A stretch of 30,301 nt of DNA from assembly GCA_038848185.1 (NCBI GenBank), contig JAWCNV010000017.1:1-30301 (forward strand), written 5' to 3'. This document shows positions 21,527 to 29,100 of this stretch, piece after piece; positions within the stretch are counted from its first letter, which is position 1, and every line of letters begins with the position of its first letter. The notes below the pieces were generated by a model. That model had not been told where the DNA came from. It ran no database searches and was given only the letters and a program-made list of their open reading frames with translations. Made by a program: the position numbers and the translations under genes. The stretch is from JAAOZP01 sp038848185. GTDB lineage: Archaea > Thermoproteota > EX4484-205 > JAAOZP01.

Positions 21527-22759
21527 CTACCCTCCTGAAGCAGGTTGTAATTCCGCCACCTTAATCTTATAAAACTCGGCGAGTTCTCTCGCATCACTAG
21601 TTAACCTAGGCTTAACTATTAGAGTGGCGTCTTTAATAATCTCTTCAACATCATTCTGCTTAGTATAAAACCTTACTACTGGCGCTACAGTTATATTCGA
21701 TATATCAAAAATAATGTCGCACACAATCGGTCTGTCATCAGTCAGAACACTTAAGTCGAACTCATGCATAATCCCGGATCTACCTAAAATTTTTACATTT
21801 TCCTCAACCTTTAAACCGATCATTGAAAGATATTCTATGACTTGCTTCTTAAAGGCATTACGCTCCTCCTCACTTCTCTTTACCTCCTGCTCTATGGAGA
21901 GGGGCCTGATTATTATTTCTTCAGGCTGTATCATCCCGTCGAAAAGTTTTTTCAAAGCCTGTATCAAAGCACCACTATTAGTCCACAGGGCAGTAGCTTC
22001 TTTTCTCTCTATACGGCTGCTTCCTGGTGGTTTAGTGAATAGGAGGAGTTGCCGGTTATCCACTATGACGAAATATGGGGCAGATAAACCCATTGTCTTA
22101 ACCTCCATTATTTCTGCATACTTCTTAAGGTAAGAGATGATGCTGGAGGCTCGTGAAACACCATGCGTAAGTATTTGCGTGCGAACGTTCTTCCTGTTTA
22201 AATCACGAAGCTTGTACAATACTCCAGCATTATAAGCCCTCACAAGGTCTGCTCCGAAAGCCACGATGTCAACCTCCTCCTTAGCCTCGTTCAGCATGTC
22301 TGAGAACCTAGCGTATATCTGCTCCATCCCCTTCAAGAGTTGGAGCTTCTCCCTCTCCTCCAGTGTAGAGGGCACTTGCACCGTTTTCCATATTTCCATA
22401 AGCTCCTCCCTGCTTTTCTCCATCGACATCACTCTTCTCCTCTGTGCCTCTATCAGTATCTCCAAGGCTTTCTCGAAGCCTACTGCAGAGAATTTAGATG
22501 GACGGTCTAGGCTTGCCTCTATAATCCCCTTGTTTTGAAGACTCGTCAATATGTTGTATACTTCTGTCCTAGAAATCCCTAGGGAACGGCCTATTTCACT
22601 TGCAGTTATCGGTCCAAGTTTTAAAAGCTGTATGAAAACCTTGCTTTCATTGGCCGTCAAACCATATTCGCTAAGCTCTTCGAAAAGCCTTTCAAAACCT
22701 TGAAGCTCTTTTTTAGCCTCTCCAGTGGTTGGCTCTTCTTCATTAATACTGTCTGTCAT
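21527..22759 (-). CDS. TrmB-like regulator with C-terminal restriction-endonuclease-like domain
   Basis: A 410-residue protein. Residues 25-100 are a TrmB winged helix (L-T-A-N-E-S-K-V-F-I-Q-L-L, T-A-S-E-I-G-R-S-L-G-I-S-R-T-E-V-Y-N). A coiled segment (105-150) and a TrmB sugar/PLD-like effector domain (about 160-290, V-D-I-V-A-F-G-A-D) follow. The last 100 residues contain G-R-S-G-I-M-H-E-F-D-L, the G-x-S-G-x-x-H-x-x-D signature of PD-(D/E)xK nuclease-fold domains. The usual E-x-K is not evident (V-C-D-I-I-F-D), so it may bind DNA without cutting. It starts at ATG 22759 with an AT box 30 bp upstream and forms an operon with the V4R gene. TrmB proteins classically control sugar uptake; the target here is unknown. 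Confidence 0.85.
   Translation of the reverse strand: MTDSINEEEPTTGEAKKELQGFERLFEELSEYGLTANESKVFIQLLKLGPITASEIGRSLGISRTEVYNILTSLQNKGIIEASLDRPSKFSAVGFEKALEILIEAQRRRVMSMEKSREELMEIWKTVQVPSTLEEREKLQLLKGMEQIYARFSDMLNEAKEEVDIVAFGADLVRAYNAGVLYKLRDLNRKNVRTQILTHGVSRASSIISYLKKYAEIMEVKTMGLSAPYFVIVDNRQLLLFTKPPGSSRIERKEATALWTNSGALIQALKKLFDGMIQPEEIIIRPLSIEQEVKRSEEERNAFKKQVIEYLSMIGLKVEENVKILGRSGIMHEFDLSVLTDDRPIVCDIIFDISNITVAPVVRFYTKQNDVEEIIKDATLIVKPRLTSDARELAEFYKIKVAELQPASGG
21530..21535 (-). promoter_or_regulatory. Shine-Dalgarno site overlapping upstream stop region
   Basis: The minus strand reads GGAGGG just before the TAG of the TrmB-like gene, about 9-10 bases ahead of TTG 21520. This supports TTG as the start of the V4R regulator. 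Confidence 0.5.
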
Positions 22760-22784
22760 TATTAAAACATACTTGAAGATGTTA

Positions 22785-22794
22785 CTAATTAACT
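22785..22794 (-). promoter_or_regulatory. TATA-like box for the regulator operon
   Basis: The minus strand reads AGTTAATTAG, centred about 30 bp upstream of ATG 22759. Confidence 0.45.
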
Positions 22795-22895
22795 TTTCTA
22801 AGAAACCCAGGGTTCTTTTTCTAAAAAGAGATTTTCAGAGACAGTTTTCGACAGGAAATCTTGGTTGGAAAAAAGGTTTTAAACACAAAATCCTT

Positions 22896-22905
22896 AAGTA
22901 TAAAC
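22896..22905 (+). promoter_or_regulatory. TATA-like box for the second nucleotidyltransferase
   Basis: AAGTATAAAC is centred about 25 bp upstream of ATG 22925, favouring that ATG over the in-frame TTG at 22919. Confidence 0.45.
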
Positions 22906-22924
22906 TATCGTTTTTCGATTGAAA

Positions 22925-23701
22925 ATGATTGGATTAATCTTGGCTGCTGGCAAAGGTACTAGGATGCGTCCTTATTCTAATGCAATTAATAAGGAGATGT
23001 CGCTTATCGGTGAAAGCCCTGTCATAGAGTATAATGTGAGAGCGCTTGCAAATGCTGGGGTAAAGACAGCCTTCATAGTTCTTGGAGAAGGCAAATGGCA
23101 AGTATTGGAATATCTACGGGATGGAAGCCGGTTTAACATAGCTCTCTCATATATTTACCAAGATATTGGTGAGAAAGAGGAGAATAAGGGTACTGCTAAA
23201 GCAATACAGTCTGCTGAAAAATGGATAGAGGATGATTTCATAGTGATCTATGGAGACTCCTTCTTCCACCCATATGAGTTTCTAAAGGATGAGATTGCGA
23301 CACATTCAAAAGAGAAGGCTGATGTGACTATGGGAATTTACATGATAAAGGATCATAAGGATTACGGTGTTGTACGGGTGAGTGGTAACAGAGTTGTAGA
23401 TATTCTTGAGAAAGCTGCAAAGGAGGAGGTTGAGGAAGCTAAAGTTAACAACATGTTTGCTGTTAACTCCGGTCCAATACTTTTTAAAAAGGAGGTTTTC
23501 GACTATATAAGGAGAACCGAGGCCTCTCCCTCTGGAGAATATTGGATAACTGATACGATAAGACTTATGATTAAAGACGGTAAAAAAGTGATTGCCTATA
23601 AGATACCTGAAGAAGTTTTCTGGAGAGACATCGGGAAAATGGAACATAGAATAGAGGCCGAGGCCTACCTTTTAGGTAAGTTAGGCAATTTCAAGAAATA
23701 G
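22925..23701 (+). CDS. Sugar-1-phosphate nucleotidyltransferase (second, RmlA/GalU-like)
   Basis: A 258-residue NDP-sugar pyrophosphorylase. It starts M-I-G-L-I-L-A-A-G-K-G-T-R-M-R-P-Y-S, the NTP-binding signature, and N-K-E-M-S-L-I-G stands where P-K-x-L-L is usual. It has the base-binding K-G-T-A-K-A-I, the metal-binding I-V-I-Y-G-D-S-F, the D-Y-G-V-V loop and N-S-G-P-I-L-F. W-R-D-I-G-K near the end matches the W-x-D-x-G motif of thymidylyl/uridylyltransferases. It has no extra C-terminal domain. It is divergent from the TrmB-like operon, which may regulate it, and converges on the DHH gene. TTG 22919 could add two residues. The exact sugar nucleotide is unknown. Confidence 0.88.
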   Translation: MIGLILAAGKGTRMRPYSNAINKEMSLIGESPVIEYNVRALANAGVKTAFIVLGEGKWQVLEYLRDGSRFNIALSYIYQDIGEKEENKGTAKAIQSAEKWIEDDFIVIYGDSFFHPYEFLKDEIATHSKEKADVTMGIYMIKDHKDYGVVRVSGNRVVDILEKAAKEEVEEAKVNNMFAVNSGPILFKKEVFDYIRRTEASPSGEYWITDTIRLMIKDGKKVIAYKIPEEVFWRDIGKMEHRIEAEAYLLGKLGNFKK

Positions 23702-23707
23702 AGGAAA

Positions 23708-24673
23708 CTAGTTTCTTAAGGATTGTTCAATAGCATTCTGAATCATGGTTAAAGCATCGTCGAGGCCAATTTCCCGTTTAAACTGGATTCCCCCGATATT
23801 CTTCCTACCGCCAGCTCTGACTCCCTCGTTTTTCTTCAACTCTAAATAGACCTTGTTTAAGTCTAATCCTCCCCGCGTAGCAATGGTTGCAGAAACCGGT
23901 TTTCCTTTCCTTAAACCTATGCAGAGAATTATGCCTTCGTAATCTTCCTCAAGTTTAAACATGAGCATTCTTCTAGCTGCAGCCTCAAGCTGATCTGAAA
24001 CATCATAAGTGAAATATACAATGCTACCGTCTATTCTCTTTACGAAGCCATTCAGTTTCTTAATCTTATCCTCCACGATATCCCATTTGCCCTGCTCTTT
24101 CTCAACCCATTCTAGAAAACGATTCCAATCCATGCTATATATAGTAAAGGTAAGATCTTTCCTGGCATCTTCCTTCATGCTGTTTAAGAGAAATGCCTTG
24201 TTTATTTTATCTGCTAACTCTGTCTCTATTTTGCCAGAATCTATCTGGTCTACTGCCTCCAATATCCTTAAGCCATTCTCATCAATTTCGAGAGATTCTC
24301 TTAAAATCTCAAACATAAGTCTTGAAACACTTCTTAAGCCACTGTCAAATAAAACTTCCCTTACCTTATCCGAACTATTGTAAAGTGCTATGAAGGGGGT
24401 TGAATGATGATGGTCTATCAGAACATTCCGCCCCACGTATGTTAACCCTTTGCTTAATGGAAGCTCTATAAGTATGCTTTTCGTAACCTTAAGAGAATCT
24501 ATCTCGCTAGGTTTAGGATATTGGATTCTTAAAGTGTCTGAACCCAAAGCTCTAGCTGTCAAGGAGGCGGCGAAAATCCCGTCAAGATCCGGGTCGCTCA
24601 ATATAGTGTATTCCGGATGATCCTCTATGAATTGGAAGAGTATTTTTCTACCCTCCTCATATTCAAAGCTCAA
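23708..24673 (-). CDS. DHH/DHHA1-family phosphoesterase
   Basis: A 321-residue metal-dependent phosphoesterase of the RecJ/NrnA superfamily. Motif I is S-D-P-D-L-D-G (26-32). Motif III is L-I-D-H-H-H-S (85-91), giving the DHH signature. Motif IV Asp lies in E-A-V-D-Q-I-D. The C-terminal DHHA1 domain has G-V-R-A-G-G-R-K-N-I-G-G, the substrate-binding glycine loop. Archaeal relatives include GAN/RecJ-like exonucleases of the replisome and oligoribonucleases; the short length without OB-fold or zinc insertions favours a small nuclease or oligonucleotide phosphodiesterase. TTG 24673 is forced because the next Met is residue 119. It converges on the nucleotidyltransferase gene with 6 bp between them. 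Confidence 0.88.
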   Translation of the reverse strand: MSFEYEEGRKILFQFIEDHPEYTILSDPDLDGIFAASLTARALGSDTLRIQYPKPSEIDSLKVTKSILIELPLSKGLTYVGRNVLIDHHHSTPFIALYNSSDKVREVLFDSGLRSVSRLMFEILRESLEIDENGLRILEAVDQIDSGKIETELADKINKAFLLNSMKEDARKDLTFTIYSMDWNRFLEWVEKEQGKWDIVEDKIKKLNGFVKRIDGSIVYFTYDVSDQLEAAARRMLMFKLEEDYEGIILCIGLRKGKPVSATIATRGGLDLNKVYLELKKNEGVRAGGRKNIGGIQFKREIGLDDALTMIQNAIEQSLRN

Positions 24674-24796
24674 GCCATGGTTCCCTCTGCTTCACAGCGT
24701 TGTTAAAGCCTTGAGATGCATTATTTAAACTATTTTGTAGACACCTTTTAAACTTAAGAAAAGTAGAGTTCACCACTCAAGTCGATACTTAGTAAG

Positions 24797-25138
24797 CTAC
24801 AGGAGGCTCGGTATTCCAAGCATGCTGATTATAATGTTTAAAACCCAGATTATCAGAGCTATTACCACCGCACCGATCCATCCTACTTTGAACATCTTTT
24901 TAAGAATAAAGAGCCATACTATTAAAGCTAGCAAGCCCCCTAGCGGTATTCCCAAATACGCAAATACTTCGAAAACAATTGCACCAAGTAACGCAGTAAC
25001 AACAGAATTAACTAGATCACTCTTTTCACGTTTGCGAGGATATGTCATTACTGCAAGGTATATTACGATTGTCGAGATTCCCCATGCGACAAGGAATTCA
25101 ACTACCCGCAGTATCATGTGTCGAAAGATATGGGCCAC
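24797..25138 (-). CDS. Small polytopic membrane protein, unknown function
   Basis: A 113-residue protein with three or four hydrophobic helices (about 10-31, 42-64, 66-78, 85-108) separated by a basic loop P-R-K-R-E-K-S-D. The final segment is rich in Ile and ends M-L-G-I-P-S-L-L. I do not recognise the family. It begins at GTG 25138, 3 bp after the uppP stop, or at ATG 25117 (M-I-L-R-V-V-E-F-L). The tight spacing implies co-transcription with uppP, so a role near lipid-carrier recycling is possible but unproven. Confidence 0.65.
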   Translation of the reverse strand: MAHIFRHMILRVVEFLVAWGISTIVIYLAVMTYPRKREKSDLVNSVVTALLGAIVFEVFAYLGIPLGGLLALIVWLFILKKMFKVGWIGAVVIALIIWVLNIIISMLGIPSLL

Positions 25139-25141
25139 AAT

Positions 25142-26047
25142 TTAAATATTAAGGGTTTTAATAATGCTCAGAAAAAGGATGAAGGCTCCGACCAGCAGAC
25201 AGTAGTATGCAAACTTATGGAAGCTCTGCTTAACCACGTATTTTTTAACAATTCCCAAGGCAAGATAACCTACAATTGCAGTAACCAAGATCCCCAGAAT
25301 AATCGTGAAAGATTCTTTCTCGAAGTTAACGTCGCCAAGCTTGACGATACTTCCCCCTATTATGCTTAAAATGGATAGGAGTAGGGAAAACCTGTAGGCT
25401 TCACTGCCTTCAACTCCTCTTAATAGGGCTGTTGAGACAGTTATCCCCGTCCTTGAGATTCCGGGAGCAATTGCAGCCGCCTGTGCAAACCCTACTATAA
25501 GCGAGTTGAAAGCATTCAAGTCTTTCCTAGGCTTAGAGTATTTTGTTGAATACAGGAGAATGCCGTTAACCAGCATAGCTATTCCTGTTGAGAAAAGGTT
25601 TGAAAACATTGTTTCAAAAAAATCTTTCAACAGGAAGCCTATTAGAGCAGTAGGAATGGTGCCGATTATAGCATATATGAAGATTCGGCCTTCTTTACTT
25701 GAAAGATCAGGTTTCAACACAGACTTAAAAATAGTCAGTAAGTCTCTTCTTAAAAACCAGATTACCCCAATAAGTGTCCCGAGGTGAAGCATTACATCGA
25801 AAGCAACAGAAACATTAATCTTAAGCAGTTCTTGAAAGATAACTAGATGCCCGGAGCTTGAAATCGGAAACCATTCTGCTATTCCCTGAACAACACCTAA
25901 AAGAAATACTTCACTGATTCTCGTCTCCGAGGCTTCATAGAAAGAAGAATTATTGGTTATTAAAGGGTTAACGGAAAAGAATAGGCTTTGGATAATCAAG
26001 GATATAGGAAAAACGAGGATCACTATCCAGTATCTCATTTGAAGCAT
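25142..26047 (-). CDS. uppP: Undecaprenyl/polyprenyl-diphosphate phosphatase
   Basis: BacA/UppP-type integral membrane phosphatase that recycles the polyprenyl diphosphate lipid carrier. Both signature regions are present: G-V-V-Q-G-I-A-E-W-F-P-I-S-S-S-G-H-L with the catalytic E and S, and A-P-G-I-S-R-T-G. There are about eight hydrophobic helices. Relative to bacterial UppP there is an extra N-terminal helix and loop (about residues 1-35, with an N-N-S sequon). I chose ATG 26047 because a TATA-like box (26066-26077) lies about 25 bp upstream; TTG 26059 and GTG 26056 are also in frame. In archaea the likely substrate is a dolichyl-type carrier used in N-glycosylation, in keeping with the window's glycan genes. 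Confidence 0.92.
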   Translation of the reverse strand: MLQMRYWIVILVFPISLIIQSLFFSVNPLITNNSSFYEASETRISEVFLLGVVQGIAEWFPISSSGHLVIFQELLKINVSVAFDVMLHLGTLIGVIWFLRRDLLTIFKSVLKPDLSSKEGRIFIYAIIGTIPTALIGFLLKDFFETMFSNLFSTGIAMLVNGILLYSTKYSKPRKDLNAFNSLIVGFAQAAAIAPGISRTGITVSTALLRGVEGSEAYRFSLLLSILSIIGGSIVKLGDVNFEKESFTIILGILVTAIVGYLALGIVKKYVVKQSFHKFAYYCLLVGAFILFLSIIKTLNI

Positions 26048-26065
26048 GCTTTTCACCAAGGCGTC

Positions 26066-26077
26066 TTTTATAAAAGT
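26066..26077 (-). promoter_or_regulatory. TATA-like box for uppP
   Basis: The minus strand reads CTTTTATAAAAG, palindromic, centred about 25 bp upstream of ATG 26047. The spacing favours that ATG over the upstream TTG and GTG. Confidence 0.45.
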
Positions 26078-26149
26078 TTCGAGTTTCCAGCTTAAACTAT
26101 TGCTCTAAAACAGGTTTAGAACTATATTTAATCGTTTTAGCTCTTAACG

Positions 26150-29100
26150 CTAAGTCGTTTTCTCATAGAACTGGTTTACAGTTGCAGACCATTCGAGAAT
26201 AAGCCTTCTAATGTGTGTTACGACTTCATGAACATTCTCTTGTTCCATGCGTTGATAGGGAGACTCGATCTTTGCGTGAACATACGCCACATAATTCTCA
26301 CCGTCTTTCTTAACCTCAATTGTAGTATAGGCATTGAACGGCCTGTTTCCGCCTTTTCCATATTTGAAACTTATGTGGTAAATAATATTTCCGGCTTCAT
26401 CAACATTCTCATCGTGACTCACTTCTGAAATCTTTAACTCTAACAGCATGCTGCTTTTAGACAGCTGCCCGTACAAATATTTTGCAAACATTTCAACTTT
26501 CTCTGTCGAAATTTTCAGTGGAAGCTTTACTGTCCACGTATCTCCTTTAACTATCTTTTCCTCAATCTTCCATCTTCTTAAGAGCGAGGGTGTAGCTATT
26601 TTCGCAGCCCTTAACGCCGGAATCATTGAGGAAAATACGGCGGCTGTTACCGCAATCGACATAAGGTAAATCATGTCAAAAACAGAAGCCTTGACATTAA
26701 CAGGGACAATTACATTGAATGTGTTTAATATTTTGAAAATCAGCATGCTTGAAATATATCCAATACCACAACTTATAAATCCCACTACGGCGGATTCTGC
26801 TAAGAATAAGAAGGAAATATGGGTAGGGTTTAAACCGATTGATGACAAGGTAAATATCTCTTTCTCTCTTTCATAAACTAACATGTAAAAAACTACCGCT
26901 ATATTTAGCATTGTGATAATAATTGGAATAACTACCGTAGAGCCAAAAACCTCTACATAAATCCCGGTAAAATAGTATCTTATTCCCTCTGAACTTGGCA
27001 TCGTAACGACGAAGTAGTTTCCGAGACGCGACAAGCGTTCGGAAGCCTCCTTAGCCTGGGCATTGTCCTTAAAAGTGCAATAAACTGCAGAAATACGACA
27101 GCCCAGTTTCTCTGCAACATAGGCGTTTGTTATCAACAAGTAATTGCCGGGAACAGGCGTAGCACTGGCCATCATACTTGGAAAATAGAGGGGCAGAAAA
27201 TCAATATCAACAGGCTCCTTCAAGTTTGAAACTGCATCACCATCAAAGATTCCCACAACCTTCAGTTTCACCCCTCTGAAAAACATAACTGTACCCACAT
27301 CTATATTTGCAGCATCAGCTAAGTATCGGCTTATAAGGACTGAATCGCTTTCAGTAAACAACTTCTCCATCACCCCTTCCTCACTTATAATATTATTCAA
27401 CTGTTCGAAAGAAGGACTGTCTCCAGAAATTCCTAAAACACCGTAGACCGGTATTCCCTCTATAAAACCTAGTGCACGAGACGTAGTTGGGGACACCATC
27501 CTGTAGCCCAGCTTCAAAACCTCTTTTTGAGCATTTATGAAACTTAAGTCCTCGTAAGTCAAATATCCTTGAGGTCTAGATATGATTGAGTAGGAAGGTT
27601 TATCGGCAGGCCACGTCTTTACTAGTAAAAGGGAGTTTATTCCGAAATCAGCTCTCATTGAAGTTAAGGTTGCTAAGGCTAGAACCATCATTGTCATGGA
27701 AGATAGTGTTAAGAGGGCCCTGGACCTTCTCTTCTTCAAGTTCCTGATTGAATAAGAAATAGCGATTATTATTGCAGGTAAAATCGAAACTCCTCGCTCA
27801 CTTTTACCCTCCCCTACGAAACGAGGGGCGAGAAACATAATCGCAAAAATTAGAATTGTACAGGCTCCACCTAGTAAACCCAGAGGAGAAGCCATTGAGA
27901 AAACTGGGAAAACCAAATATGTTATTATCGCTAGTACTATAAAGCTGATTGCAGTAGCTGTTGCAAAATACTTTTTCTTTTCAACGAACAATGAGCCGAT
28001 TGCAAACGCGAGGGGGATGATAACCACAAAGATTAAGACTTGGTTTAAACCTGCCTCATTCACCATATTCTGCACGCTCTCAGTTATTGTTTTGCTAGAC
28101 GTAATGATCTCCTGTTGATAGATAAGAATCTCAAGCGGGTCTGAACTGTTTATAATCAATGAGTTCAGCTCTTTAAGCTGATTCAACCTATACGCTTCAA
28201 GCCCCATGTAAAAACCCATATTTCTGGCGTCTTCTACCAGGTTTTCGGCGGAAGCAAGAGCTCTATCTACAGCCGGTTGATTCAATTTAGCTTGAATCAT
28301 GGCTGGCTGATCAAAATAAATTTCAGAACCACTATGCAGGTTAATAGGATTATCTTCATCTCCAATTTTAACAGTGATCACTCCTAATTTTGAAGATGCT
28401 GAAATACCTATTGACAAGTTTTTCTCTGCAGGAACTATAATCATGTTTCCTGTAATATTAAGAAGATTCAAAATATGCGTTCTCTGCAACGTATAATTCA
28501 ATAGTAAATCGTCGATTTTTTCACCAATTAAATTAACATAGAGTTCTTGCGTCGTAACTACTGAGGCATTAAAGGAAGGGATCTTTGTCAAAACCTTTAC
28601 AAGAGCACCGGGGCATAACGATATTGTCACCTCTCTTTCTCTACCGCCATAAAGTCTTCCCAATGAGACCATTTTAGGCACATATAAATCGGCTCTGTTC
28701 AAGGAAGGCCCTATGATAGTTACCTCCGTGTCAGATGGAACTGTTATAACCGTTTCGTTTAAAATTTTAACAATTCTATAATGATCATTCATCAAAATCA
28801 AAAAGTATTGTGGTTTAGATGGCTTGGGATATAACGAGATCTTTAACGGAAGTAACGGTTTAATAACGAAGCGCTGAGAATTCGCGTCCAATTTAGTTCC
28901 ATTTTTTAAATATAATTCCGTTGAAACTTCAAAGAGATGTTCTGCATCATCATAGTGTGGTGCCTCAAAAACATGTCTTCTCACTAAGGTTGCGCCAGAT
29001 GATGAGGAAGGAAGCTTAAGCTCGATCCTTTCATCAGATATTACTTCATTCAAGGACCGGTCTATCAAACTCCAGTATAACACTGCATCTAACTCTTCTT

